A stretch of 64,000 bases of DNA from Heliocybe sulcata. Its lineage: Eukaryota; Basidiomycota; Agaricomycetes; Gloeophyllales; Gloeophyllaceae. The position numbers and the translations under genes were made by a program. Within the stretch, counting starts at the first letter, position 1, and every line of letters begins with the position of its first letter. The notes beneath the pieces were generated by a model. It searched no databases, was not told the origin of the DNA, and was given only the letters and a program-made list of their open reading frames with translations. Location of the stretch: contig ML213505.1 of assembly GCA_004369045.1 (NCBI GenBank), positions 1,423,849 to 1,487,848 of the forward strand. The letters run 5' to 3'. Below are positions 23,811 through 34,999 of this stretch, in pieces.

Positions 23811-24708
23811 CGTCGCGGTCGTAGGAGAACAGCACTGGAGGTTGCTTGATAATTTGGCTTGACTCAGGTGAAGACGCTCTTTCATTGAACCAATCATATC
23901 GAGATCTGGTGCCCGGATCTCGCCGAAGTCGAAGCCTGTTCCCGTACCGGTTCCGGATGAGCCTGCTGATCCTGTGGCTGGAGTGGCTGAGCCCAGTGGC
24001 GCGCCGATCTCTCGCTGCAAACACTGCACTCGCTTCTCATCGACTGCTCTTCGTAACGAGGGCGTATGGTACTATGCACCCGCCCAGTGTGGAGGGCACG
24101 CAGTACAACAAGCCTCAGCGTTGTCCCGCAGCACACCACCGTGTGGCTAATGTGGAGTTTCCTTCGCTAAAGATGGACCGCGGCGAAGACATCAACGACT
24201 TCTGGACAATCTGGCGGAAGAGGGGAGCACTCAGGAGGGCGACCTAGCGCATGCACGACGTGTCTGATAGCCTATATCTGTAGGGAGTCTGGTACAGCAG
24301 CCGTAACCGCGCACCCACACCCACAACTGCCATGGTGCTATCATGCATCTTATCCGGAGATCATGGCGCAGTCGCGACCCGACGGATGGATGATGACGGT
24401 ACTTACGCTAATTTATATCGAGTCAATTCATTCAAAAAAAGACAGTAGGTGCCGGCTGTCGCAGGGACTCTAAGGCCGCCCGCGGTGAGGGTGACGGCCT
24501 AGCATACGTACCTTACACAGGGCGGTTGATCTTGCCAGCGGACGAAGGGAACTTCGGAGAAACAGCCAAATTGTGCCCAGGGATATATTACACGGATCCA
24601 GAGCCGCATGAGGATACATATCGTCACAGCGGGCCAATTATGCTTTGCACTGGCCACCTACGGGGCGTCTTGTGGCCGGCCCGTGTCATGCATGGAGCTA
24701 TTACCATG
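23811..24708. other. Intergenic region upstream of PDX1
   Basis: 900 bases between two minus-strand genes. The PDX1 frame stays open upstream to another ATG at 24029, adding text such as GEIRAPDLDMIGSMKERLHL that PDX1 proteins do not have. It is probably 5' leader rather than protein. Nothing else is supported. Confidence 0.4.
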
Positions 24709-25171
24709 CTAGAAGCCTTTTTGCTGCAACCATTCGACGACTCTCTGTTTTGACCGGCAACCGGTAACGATCAGATGCTTCGAAGACTTGACTTGGACGT
24801 GGAGTCTCTGGCCCTCCGGCGCATCTGGTGGAAGCAGTGATTTCCTGATGTCACGTGCTAGCGCCTATACAGCCATCATGGATAGCACAAGGTGAACGGA
24901 GTGAACAGAGCAGACATCAATGCGGTATTAAACGCGAACTCACGTTCACGTCGCCCTCTACGTTCCGAATCAGTATCAGAAATCTCCCACCGGCATTGCG
25001 GACATCTGTATACACAGGAATGGATCCCCGAGAGTTTCTTGGTATAAAATACGGGTATTGCACTGCCATCGGAGCATGCTGCGCGGAAGGCGTTCCTTGA
25101 ACGGCCTGCGAGTAGCAACGTGCCTGCGCCAACGGCAAAACAAGCCGCTTGAAGGACACGATACGCAGCAT
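24709..25171 (-). CDS. IMG2: Mitochondrial large-subunit ribosomal protein mL49
   Basis: Structural protein of the mitochondrial ribosome (mL49, yeast Img2). Two exons, 25171-24944 and 24864-24709, joined through a 79-nt GT-AG intron, encode 127 residues. The N-terminus is a basic amphipathic presequence (MLRIVSFKRLVLPLAQARCY). The mL49 core follows: YPYFIPRNSRGSIPVYTDVR, then ALARDIRKSLLPPDAPEGQR and VKSSKHLIVTGCRSKQRVVE. The end VEWLQQKGF matches the usual C-terminus. Length is normal for the family and no residue appears lost. The gene lies upstream of PDX1 in the same direction but 900 bases away, so the two are not co-transcribed in any obvious way. Confidence 0.92.
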
Positions 25172-25793
25172 CTGGGCAAGCTTGGTGAGGAGCGATCTGG
25201 CAAAATTAGTCCCGATATTTCATGGGCAAATCAGCGTTCCTGGATGATAACTGACCCTAGGTTTGGGAGAGCGGAGAGGCGAAGCCGGGGCTAGGTAATG
25301 GGCTATGTATGAAATATGAGTCGGGCCTGAGCAGCTGACGGCGGTTGTCGCCAGAAGCAATAATTGCGGAGAGGAATCCTTAGACGTACAGGAGAAGGAG
25401 GGATCGGAGTATGAATATTGTTAATAGTGTGGCGGGGTTGCGCGGGTGAATGATTGCTTTCTCACCGCTCCTGATTCTTTGCATGGTTCTGTCTCATCCC
25501 ATCGTTTCGCAACGTTCCTAGCTGATTCATGTTTCTCGGCCCTCGCCTGGCCTACGGATGCTGTGATATCCGGTTATGGTGGCGCTGACCCTTAGAAACC
25601 CCATATAGGGCCTGCTTCCATGCATTTCTGCCGATATCCATGCGGCGGGGAGCGCGGCGTCGGATGAAATACATGCAACGACTGTTACGTAGCTAGGGGC
25701 GAGCAATTCATCTTCTTATCCGATCTCGCCGAGGCCATCCCACTTCTCCTTATAAACCCTCTTGCATCGTTTCTTCGACCCTCCCAGTCGACA
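25172..25793. promoter_or_regulatory. Divergent upstream region with a TATA box at 25751-25756
   Basis: 620 bases between mL49 (minus) and the unknown basic protein (plus). TATAAA at 25751 lies 43 bases before the ATG at 25794, close to the usual fungal spacing. No other gene seen. Confidence 0.5.
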
Positions 25794-26523
25794 ATGCACT
25801 GCTACATCTCTGGCGCTGGCAGCCACTCAACTCTTGTTAGTCCCCTGGCCGGTCTCAACCTCGACGCGTTCCACCCTTCTCGCACCACCTATGCTCTTGG
25901 TCCGTACGCGTCGCGTTTCTACCAGCACCCACAGTACCTCTCCAATCCCTACCAGTATGCCTGGCCAGGTCCTTCGCAACCCAAGGCGCCACAGCCCGTC
26001 TTTAGCCATGTATCGAATTGGAGTTGGCCATGGGCACCATCAATGAATTCATACACCGATCCATTACCGCAATTAACGTACAACCCGTTTGCTATTCCGC
26101 AATGTAATTATGCGGACATGAGCTGTACGTCGGCGCCATAATTAGCTCACTCGCCTCTCATTAACAGCCATACCAGCTCCCTCATCGCCCACGGTGACGT
26201 CCGCCTCCGGCTCGCCATCACTAGCCTCCCAGCGCGTGCCTCTACTCGCTCCGAAACCCCTCCCATATCATTCCCCCAAATTCCTCCAATTCGAACTGCC
26301 AGACGAAGACGAGGACCTGTCGCACCCGCCTTACATCCGGCCGACCAAGCGAAAGCGGGGCGAGGACGACGAAGGACGGCCCGAGGAGGGCCCCACGAAG
26401 CGACGGGCTTCGGAGAGTGCGTCCGCGGTCCCGTCATGGTCTGATCAGGGCGCGTCGCGCCATCTCGCGTCCAGACGGCCGTCCATGCCAAGTTTAGTCC
26501 CGAGTACACGACGTCGCCGCTGA
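25794..26523 (+). CDS. Unknown 228-aa protein with basic, NLS-like centre
   Basis: I do not recognise this gene. Exons 25794-26124 and 26168-26523 join in frame across a very short 43-nt GT-AG intron. The N-terminal half is rich in Tyr, Pro, Ser and aromatic residues (PQYLSNPYQYAWPGP). The second half carries an acidic patch (ELPDEDEDL), then a nuclear-localisation-like cluster TKRKRGEDDE and PTKRRASES. The protein ends in Arg-Arg-Arg-Arg. There are no cysteine pairs or membrane segments. A TATA box sits just upstream, which suggests an inducible gene. Nuclear location is inferred from the basic clusters only. The consistent frame across the intron supports a real gene. Confidence 0.65.
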
Positions 26524-27779
26524 CGATTAACCGGACCTCGAGCCGTCCGATGCTCCGCATCAGCTTATCTGTAATATCTGTATTGTAAGTTCCATCCCAC
26601 ATGAGCCGTGTTTAAGGTTCTAACTGCGTCGTGATCAGCAGGTGCTATCAGCCCTGCACTTCCAGTACATTCCTAATGGGTTGTTCTGGGTCTCCGGCAC
26701 GGTTGGAGACTCGGCGCGTCATTTGCACGAATGCTGACGCTGGGATATCTCGTGAAGCCACGGACGGCCGTCAGCGTGTGGCGTTGTAGCTCCGGTGGTA
26801 ATACATGGGACGTGCAACGCCAGGGGATGAGAGGGTCGGGCTTGGGAGCCCGATCAGCCAGGGCTTCGTGCCTGTATTACTAGCATCCAGCCAAGACTGC
26901 AAGGCGGGCATGTCGATCAAAAGGCTTTACATTGACTTTGAAGGGACTTCCGGGACGCAAATGAGCATAGTGTATTTGTAGCATCAGTATCATATTGAAC
27001 AGTATTAATTGCTTCGCTCTCCTGATTCATATGCGACTGGCACGGTTTCCTGTCCACAATGCTGCGGACTGTATGTTATATCTAGATTCAGGTACGTGTC
27101 TGATGCCTGAAGCTTAAGTCTGAAGTGTACCGTCTGTCAAATAATATCTGGACACACTCGGCAGAAACGTATCGCATCCAGCTGCGCTGCGCACATCAGA
27201 TCACCTCATCTCAGCCTCAGATGCCACCAGCCGCACAGAAGAACGAAGATATCGTGGAGTCGAGACTCCATATTATTGGAAACGCGACATTAGCCCATGA
27301 TTGTACGGTCAATACCACCTCGTGTAAAAGTCATGACCGTGAAACAATTGTTACAGCCGGATGACTGAATCGATAGCGACCTCATCTGCACCAGGTTGCA
27401 ACGACGTTTCACATGAAGCGTCGTTAGCTCACAATCCCAAACGCTTCGCGGTCTGTCGCTGAGATTGCGCCGAAGCCTGGGGATCCAGCGACGTATGGTC
27501 CCGAAGGGTTCGCATACCAGCGGGAAGCGAAGCTATCCGACGGAAAGAGTCCCGTGTACTCTTTTATCACCGTGCGAAGGCTCATCAGGAGAACACACTA
27601 AAATATATTGAAAGTAAGGGAAAACGAGAGCAGTCCAACGAGTAGCAAGAGCTGTAAGTAGGAAAAGTCAAGGCGCGTGTAGTGAGGTAGCCATACCACC
27701 TCGTACCCTAATATACTAAGAACCGGACCGGCGCTTCGGCTTGTAAGGAGACATTACGCATATAGCAGGCGGAGGGAGT
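26524..27779. other. 1.26-kb gap between convergent genes
   Basis: No gene seen. Short frames on both strands lack splice partners and family text. It probably holds the 3' ends of the two flanking genes. Confidence 0.5.
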
Positions 27780-28920
27780 TCAGCAGCATCCACCAGAGGA
27801 CTGCGGCTGCACACTCTGGCCGGGCGTGATCGTCGATGACTTGCCGGTGGCTGGTGCGGAAGTAGAACCCATACTGCAAAGCATCGTTCGGTGACAAATA
27901 TAGAACAAAAAGGAGTGAAGAACGTACCGGTCCTTGATCTGCTTAGCCATGGTCAAGAAAGCCTGCTCAACGTTCGTCGCATTCTTGGCCGATGTCTCGA
28001 GGAATGGAATGGACAGCTGGTCGGCGAATTCCTGAACACGAGGGATTGTGCGAAATGAAATAGCAGTGCTGCGCAGTCGAAAAGAGACGTACCTTGGCAA
28101 CGCTGTATTCCACGACCTTCTTGCTCGTCAAATCGGACTTGTTGCCAACCAGGAGCTTGTTCACACCCTCCGAAGCATAGCGATCGATCTCTTGCAACCA
28201 CTGCTTGACGTTCGTGAACGTGTCTGACCGGCCGGGTAATGATCTCAGTAACGTTATAACATGACGAGTTTCACAACATTACCGTTATCCGTAACATCGT
28301 AGACGACAATGATACCGTGGGCGCCCCGGTAGTATGACGAAGTGATCGTGCGGAAACGCTCCTGACCTATACGCCGCAGTCTTAAAGATTGTACTTCGCG
28401 TATGCAGTAGCTAATACTCACCTGCGGTATCCCACTGCGCAGTGGCAAAAGGGAGATGTCAACAAGCCGTTCCATGATCTCACGAGCCAACCTCATGTCG
28501 TGCCAACAACCTCCGGCACGACCGAACGCAGCGCCGCGTGCATGCGGTGTTCCCAGCTCGCAAAGTGCGAATAATTCCAGTAGCCAGCGTACGCGTCCCC
28601 GGCGGATCGAGCAACATGAAAGAAATGAGATAGCAGACTCACGATTTGCAACTTGACAGTCTTGCCCTCGAGCTCAATAGTCCGGATCTTGAAGTCGACA
28701 CCAATGGTACTGATGTAACTCTCGGTGTACGTGTCATCAGCGAACCGCAACAGCAGACATGACTGCAAATCAGAAGGTGCGCGAACGCATGCGCGTTAAG
28801 CGAGTCGCCAGGTCAGCTACCAAGCACGCGGCGAACACAATAGCGAAAGCATACTTTGCCGACGCCGGAGTCGCCGATGAGGAGCAGCTTGAAGAGATAG
28901 TCGTACTCGGAGGTGTGCAT
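27780..28920 (-). CDS. YPT1: Rab1-type GTPase (YPT1), ER-Golgi transport
   Basis: Small GTPase that controls vesicle tethering between ER and Golgi and early autophagy. Seven exons: 28920-28855, 28762-28643, 28434-28422, 28366-28283, 28223-28093, 28031-27928 and 27873-27780, 203 residues. G-box motifs are all present: GDSGVGKS, the effector loop [28 protein letters not shown] and ETSAK. The protein ends in GGCC, the double-cysteine geranylgeranylation site. Effector-loop text matches Rab1 rather than Rab8 or Rab5. The third exon is only 13 nt (it encodes WDTA plus one base) and is preceded by a 208-nt intron. No key residue is missing. An essential gene in yeast. Confidence 0.97.
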
Positions 28921-29439
28921 GGTGGACGGCGGGAGGGAAGTGCGTTACAGGGGTGTTTGCGCACGCAGGAGTTGAATGGAAGAGGACAAGCAAGCGAGGC
29001 GGTGATGTGACGCGCGGCGTTCTCCGTTGCACCGGCCGGACACGAGGCCGCCATTTCGCCACACTTGGGCCTCCTCGGCCTCTCTCCCTCCTCCGTCTGC
29101 AGAGGCAATGCTCGTAGTCCTGGCCAACAGACCGTGTACACGTTCAAGCGGTGTAGAATCATATTCCCTGCGTCCGATGCTTGCCATGCGCAGATGGAGA
29201 GCATCGGAATTAGGGACTATGATAATGCATCTCGGACACGGCATACCTGACACGTTCCGGTTATGACAATCAAAGCGCTTTAGCGTTTATATCGTACGTC
29301 AATACAACTGGCACATACATATTTTGTCTGGCCTGAAACGAGGGTGAGCGGCAGTCAGCCATGGTCCGTGTTAGAATGACCACTTCATACTCCCTGCACT
29401 GGTCTCCCGCTGGAGTCGTGCTGCTCGGACACGTCGGCC
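28921..29439. other. Divergent promoter region of YPT1 and the aspartic protease
   Basis: 520 bases between two start codons on opposite strands. Short open frames here do not join to either gene. No clear TATA box. Confidence 0.45.
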
Positions 29440-31235
29440 ATGATACCCCTTCTCTCCTTGGCCGTCTTTCTGGTGCTATGTTCGTCTATTCGGTGCGAGG
29501 AGGGTTTCAAGCTGCCCTTACGCCGCGTCTCAAGGCCGGGAAGGCAGTCGGGGGTCCCCGGGAGTCTGCTTAGCAGTGAAGTCTCCATCCGTGATAGTCA
29601 AGAATAGTACGAACAATTCCGTGTAATAACTGCTGGTACTGCTGTTCTAATAGCTTGACTTCTTAGCGCATATGTTGCTGAAATCAAGTACGTTGTAATT
29701 TATTGAACACCAGCTGGGCGTATAACGTCTGACATGTCGTTGATAGCATCGGTGGGCAAGAGTTCCCTGTCCTCTTAGACACAGGATCCTCAGACCTAGT
29801 ATGTCTGCACCAACTCTATCTTCAGAGTCTAACACTGAATCTTCCTAGTGGGTCATCTCCGCGGACTGTACAGAACCTGACTGCCTAGGTCTTTCAATGT
29901 ACAAACCGACACCGACGCTCTCTATCACAGACACCCCCTTCGCGCTCGACTACCTGATGGGTTCGGTATCAGGCACTGTAGGATACGACACAGTTACACT
30001 GGGCAACTACCAAATCTGCTCCCAAGTCTTTGGTATGTACCCCTGTGAGTGGTAATAATATCTGCAAGCATGCTGACGGAAGCCTCCAGCTATAGCAGAG
30101 GACGCTGCAGACCTTTCCCTGTCGGCCACGGGCTACAGCGGGATTATGGGCCTCTCCTTCCCAGCTGCCGCTGCCATCGCCACAACCTCCGGCATCGGCT
30201 TGTTGGAGAATCTGTTCTCTGCTTTCCAGAACGACTCGAACCGATACTTTGCGTACAAATTGGGTCGGGACGACGACCCTGCGCAGGACGTTTCTTCGTT
30301 TACTATCGGCCAGGTCGACACGGACGTTCTCAGCGCGTTCCATGCAGAAGACGTCGAATTCGATGAGATTCCAGTGGTGTCAAGGCCAGACGGGACGTAC
30401 GACTACTGGAAAGTCCCTCTTGTCTCCATAACCATTGACTCACAACCCCTTCAACTTTCCCCGTCCCGTATCGCCGGCCAGTCTGACCCGCTTGCAGTCC
30501 TGGACACGGGTACAACATTGATCCTTGGCCCTACGCGCGACGTCGAGGACTTCTGGGGGTCTTTCGGCGGCGAGAGTACGAGAAAGAATGCATGGGGGCA
30601 GTGGGAGGTCAAGTGCGAGCGCGCGGTAAGGGTCGGATTCCTGCTGGGTTCGGAGGAGGGGAAGGGGAGCGAGTATGTGGTTGATCCGAGTGATGTTAGT
30701 TGGTCTGCCGGAGGGAAGAGTGATGGGTGGTGTCTGGGCGGGGTGCAGGCGAACGACGGGGTAAGTCCGATTGCACGCCGTTGACTGGAAGGAGATAGAG
30801 TACAATTAGGAGGGCCGCAGCTGACTTTATGATTCCACGCTAGGTTAACTCGGCAGATTGGATCCTCGGAGACGTCTTTCTTCGGGTGAGGAGCTTTCTT
30901 CCATACGCGGCCCGCGGCTTCCTGAACACTGACGCTGATATGCTCAGAATGTTTACGTCAAGCATCAAGTCCCGACGCCTTCCCAGCCTGCCACTGTCGG
31001 TCTCTTACAGATAACCGATGCTGACTCTGCAATGTCTCGCTTCAAGGAGCAGAGGGGGCAGGATACCGCGCCGCCTGTTCAAGTGCGCTCGAAGATGCAG
31101 CGGCGCCGCTCGCTGAAGCTTACGCCTGCTGTGCTTTTTACGACTACCTGGATTATTGGCTTCGTTGGGGGAGGCGTAGGGAGAGCGGTCATTTACAGGA
31201 TGAAGAATAGTCTGCGTGTCAATCGCAAACGATAA
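29440..31235 (+). CDS. Secreted pepsin-like aspartic protease with C-terminal membrane segment, 474 aa
   Basis: A1-family protease, directed to the secretory pathway and probably held at the cell surface. Seven exons: 29440-29606, 29667-29687, 29747-29798, 29849-30032, 30090-30760, 30844-30885 and 30948-31235. The N-terminus is a signal peptide (MIPLLSLAVFLVLCSSIRC), followed by a short basic pro-region. The two catalytic aspartates are in LLDTGSSDLWV and AVLDTGTTLILGP. The flap region and the late DWILGDVFLRNVYV block are as in pepsins. After the catalytic domain comes a basic linker, then the hydrophobic LTPAVLFTTTWIIGFVGGGV and a short basic tail. This is type I membrane topology, as in yapsins though not GPI-like. 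The second exon is 21 nt. Confidence 0.92.
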
Positions 31236-31364
31236 ACGAAAAAGTGGGGTGTGGCTCTGACATGATGAGGAAAATGCATGCTCGTATAATATCGTACAAA
31301 TGAAGCACTATGATGTTACAGTATAGAAGACTGCGGTTCATGATGACGCTGATGGAGTGGCACG

Positions 31365-31978
31365 TCAATTGTGCTTGCCAGGCTGCTGTCCTCCGGGGTA
31401 ACCTGGCTGACCAGGATACCCAGGCTGGTAACCTGGAGCATATCCTCCACCAGGAGGACCCTGCCAGCCCTGCGGCGGTCCTGAATTGTGATGATACTGT
31501 CCGCCGCCCATCGCAGCCGGTTCCCAACTGTGTGACAGGGGTTTGTAAGCAAGTGCAGGCAGAGAAAGGAGCACGAATGAAGACTCACTTCTGTTGCTTG
31601 GGCACGTTCCATTGACAGATGCTACACATCCAAATGTGCTTCGAGTTCATGGGGACGAGGGGTACCCAGCAGAGCTCGAACCATGTGCGGGACTTCGCTG
31701 CAAAAACGGAGGCTGGATGTGCTGTTGAGCTGTGGGTTGCATCGAGGCAGACGAGCAGGACGCACCGTTATGACATCTGGGGCAGATACGAGTGTTCGGG
31801 TCACCCTCGGGCTCGATCTTGGTAGGGCAGCCGACTGTGCAAAATACGGTCAGTGTTAACGCCCACGGGCGTACTCCATCGAAACTCGCGACATACATAT
31901 AATGGGGATACAAACTGCATTGCATCGTCAGCGCGGAACACAGACGAGGCGTCTGGGATACTCACAGAGGAAATCCAT
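31365..31978 (-). CDS. Zinc-ribbon protein with Gly/Pro/Gln-rich tail, 128 aa
   Basis: Small fungal zinc-ribbon protein of unknown role. Five exons: 31978-31966, 31914-31897, 31834-31766, 31712-31589 and 31527-31365. The first two exons, 13 and 18 nt, give the hydrophobic start MDFLFCIPIIFGCPTK that characterises the family. Two CX2C pairs follow, CPRCHNAS and CSICQW, enough for one zinc ribbon. Between them is the conserved SRTWFELCWVPLVPMNSKH. The C-terminal tail repeats Gly-Tyr-Pro-Gly-Gln units (GYQPGYPGQPGYPGGQQPG) and is probably disordered. Orthologues are common in basidiomycetes and some ascomycetes, usually annotated only as zinc-ribbon or rhodopsin-family proteins. Divergent from the CX9C gene, with 238 bases between start codons. 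Confidence 0.85.
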
Positions 31979-32216
31979 GGTAGTTTGCTAGTAATGTCAC
32001 TACGTTCGAGGATGGTGAGAGTAAGAATACAAGAGCGAATGCTTGGCCTGTGCCATGCTTTAAGCCGACACAGCAGTCGGAGCGGCCGATCGCGCGCTTA
32101 CCCCAGACCCGTTACATAACACTTTTCCTACGTCATCGCCCGGCTCGGCCGCACTGCGTTCGACGTCTCTTGCGCACAAACTGTAACTGCTCTGTCGCAT
32201 ACCTCGGACAAAAAAT

Positions 32217-32640
32217 ATGTTCGGCTGGGGATCAAGCTCAAATCCAGAGGCTCAAAAAGCAAAAACGGAGAAGAAGGTGGAAGAGATTGTTAGGGAGTTT
32301 GTGCAGGTGCGTGAGCGTCAAGTTCACGCTCGGGACTACTGCTGAGCGTCCGATATAGAAACAACCCAATACAATTTATACGTTCGACAGCGAAAGGGGA
32401 GCACCGCAGTCCACGCTATGCAGAGAGAACGGGCCGCAGAGAAAGGAATGCATCCAGGTGCAGATGTACGCGACAAAGTTGTTTGAAGCCATGCAGGTGC
32501 GTCGCCCACTGTCCTGGGTGTCGTCGAAGGAACGCTCAAGATCCCCGATTACTCGTCGACAGGCAAATGGTTTCTACTGCGCGCTACCCTCGGACCCTAC
32601 GCAGACACATATGGAGTGTAAACCCATGCCGAAGGCATGA
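32217..32640 (+). CDS. Unknown 101-aa protein with a CX9C cysteine pair
   Basis: Exons 32217-32306, 32359-32496 and 32563-32640 join in phase 0 through two short introns. The N-terminus MFGWGSSSNPEAQKAKTEKK is helical and charged. The centre has Cys in TLCRENG and Cys in RKECIQ, exactly nine residues apart. A second pair, in GFYCALP and HMECKP, is twelve apart. Twin CX9C proteins live in the mitochondrial intermembrane space, folded by Mia40. The second pair here is wider than usual, so membership is an inference. The start codon is the first ATG and keeps the helix. I know of no assigned function. Confidence 0.72.
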
Positions 32641-32820
32641 TCTTGGTACGCCAAGGGCGGTCAGACTGCTTGTATATTATAATTAGTGCAGTGTAATATC
32701 CACCTCATCACTCTAACCCAAAGGCACACTTGAGCCTAGCTCTCAAGCCTTCCTTTGCAGCGGACAGCCTCCAATCGCGAGCCTACTAGCGCAAATCCCA
32801 CGACCATCCCGGAGCTAACC

Positions 32821-34837
32821 CTACGCTTTCTCCACATCCTTCACCTCTTTCACATACTCAATCCCCAACTGCCCAGCCCTCGCCTTCTCCAACTGCGAAT
32901 CCGCCACCTTCCGCCTCTCCTCCGCAAGCCTCAAATCAATCGTCGCAAGCTCCCACTCGTGCACCGCCCGCTTCGCCGCCCGGCTCTTCTCCACGTACTC
33001 CTTCTGCAGAAACGCCAGGCGCTTCGTGTGCGAGAAGAACTACACAACAGTTGATCAGTCAGTACGGCATGCATCGTAGAACGCAGGAAGAGCAGAAGCG
33101 CACGGGTACCGATGCCAGCTGCCACTCCTTCACCAGTGGCGCTGGCCATTCATTCTGATTGTATTTATCGAATGCCGGCAGGCCGACCTCCTCGGGCGTA
33201 TCAGGTCCCTGCCCACTCTTCCTTGGACCCCCGGCCCGACCCTTCGTCTCCACTCTCTCACTCCTCATGGATGAAGGTAAACTCGGCGGGCCCTGCACAG
33301 CCGGCGACGACGCGTTCGGGTTCGGCGAGGGCGCGTGCTTCACGGATGAAGGCAGACTGGATGGCACAGGCATCAGTGGGGAGGCGGTCTCCCTTGCCGG
33401 TGACGGCGGCACAGTTAAGCTTGGTGTAGAAGGTTTTATAGGACTCGGCGACGGCGCGATGGGCTGGCTGGGCGTGGTCAGTGTGGGCATGTATGGGGCC
33501 GAACTGCGCGGGCCGGTGGGGGGCACCCGTGTGCTGCGAGGGCCGGTGGGGATGTTGCTGTCTTCGATGATTGCTTTTGCCTTGCCCTTGTCCATCGTAG
33601 GAGGGAGAGGCGCTTCGGTCTTGACTGGGCTGGGTGCAGCTACTGGGATTTGCTCCTCAGTCAACTCGGTCTTGACAGCAGGAGAGCCGGGGACTGGTAC
33701 GACGGTGGAGGTAGGCTCTTCTTGTTTAACGACGTCGACGTCCATGGCTGGTTCTACTGCCTCGGGTTTTGGTGTGGTAGGTTTGTCCTGTCGCTTGGGC
33801 GGCGAGCGTGAATGCGAACGTTTTGGCAACCTCTCCCTGCTCCTACTTGGGCTTCGACTGTCCCGCTTCTCTTTCTCCCTGACAGGGCTGCGAGATCTAC
33901 CTCGACTCCTGCTGCGAGGTGCACGGCTGCGCTCGCGAGAGCGGCTCCTCGCCCTTTTACGAGCTCTTTGCTCAGAGTCGGAGTCGTAGTCGCGTTCGCG
34001 ACGCTGGTGGGCATTAGGCGCGATGGCATCCCCGCCTGGTGACGGCGGTGACTCTGCGCGTCGCGAGCGAGCTGGTGTGCGGCGAGGGGAGGGAGAGCGG
34101 GTGCGCCGGGAACGGGCTGAGGAGACGGCGCGTCGGGGTGGGGAGCGCGGGGGATATCGGCTGGGTTGCCAGGAGTCTGAGAGGATGGCATTGTGAGTAC
34201 TGTAGATTAGACTACGACGGTTGGCACACGCACCTACTGTACGTCGCGGTAATGGAGAGGGACGTCTTCTACGGTCTGGCTCGTAGGTATCCCTGGCATA
34301 GACGCGCTCATCCTCTCTGCGAGGTTCTCTTGTGTAGTCGTAGCGTCGCTCGTAGTCCTGCCTCGGCTCCCAAGTGCGAGCCGGTTCCCTGTCAGGTTCG
34401 CGTCGAGTGGCCTCCCACCTTCGCCTGTCGTCTTCTCTCCGTCTTTCTTCGAATTCCCTGCCATATCTCTCCCAGTCAGCACGACCCCGCTCTCGGTCGT
34501 CGTACTCTCGCGGATAGCGTTCTGGTTCCCGCGCATAAGAGTCGTAGTGCCTCCGATATGCATCGTCGCGGTACCGCTCGTCGTCTCTTCTCCGACCATC
34601 GTAGGCTGCAGACGCAACATACGAATCCGCCATGGCCCGGGGCTCCCTTGGGCGCTCGTAGCGCGCATCGCGGTATCTTTCTGAACTCATAGGTGGCGCG
34701 GCTGCTCTGCGAGGTGGTGTGGGGGTACGATAGGGCGGGCGATGGTCGCGCTCATCGGGGTAGCGCGCGCGCGAGGACGACGGTGAGGGCGGCGGGTAGT
34801 TGGGGTCGAAAGAGGGCTTTTGTGGGAGCCCGGCCAT
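32821..34837 (-). CDS. Arg/Ser-rich (RS-like) protein, 629 aa
   Basis: Large low-complexity nuclear protein, probably linked to RNA processing. Exons 34837-34234, 34176-33110 and 33039-32821. The N-terminal third is Arg/Glu/Asp/Tyr-rich with repeats of the RYERPREPR kind. The middle is a dense RS domain (ARSRSRERSRAPRSRSRGRS). A Pro/Ser/Thr-rich stretch follows, with Lys sites in VKQEE and VKTEL that look like SUMO motifs. The last exon is a charged coiled coil (KRLAFLQKEYVEKSRAAKRA). No RRM or zinc finger is visible. The first intron is 57 nt, a multiple of three, and reading through it would insert an atypical 19-residue segment, so retention could make an isoform. It shares a 162-bp promoter with the cyclin gene. 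Confidence 0.8.
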
Positions 34838-34999
34838 GTTTTTGTAGAGGCGCGATAGGCGCTGGCCTGTGACTGCAGGCTAGTGCAGAAGGTGAAGATG
34901 CACAGATCACCTGGGTGTGGCCGTAGCGAAGCGGAGTGGGAAGTGCACTGCCACAGATACCCCGAGATCTGAATCTGCGTTTGCTTCAAGTCCGCGCTC
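34838..34999. promoter_or_regulatory. Short divergent promoter for the RS-rich and cyclin genes
   Basis: Only 162 bases separate the two start codons, so transcription factors bound here must act on both genes or the 5' leaders overlap. No TATA box is evident. Confidence 0.5.

Noticed and set aside
30049-30366. Alternative frames within the aspartic protease main exon
   Set aside because: Shadow frames of the exon that carries the catalytic domain.
33159-33989. 276-codon plus-strand open frame
   Set aside because: It is the antisense of the RS-rich gene. Pro, Ser and Arg codons rarely give stops on the other strand, and no family is seen.
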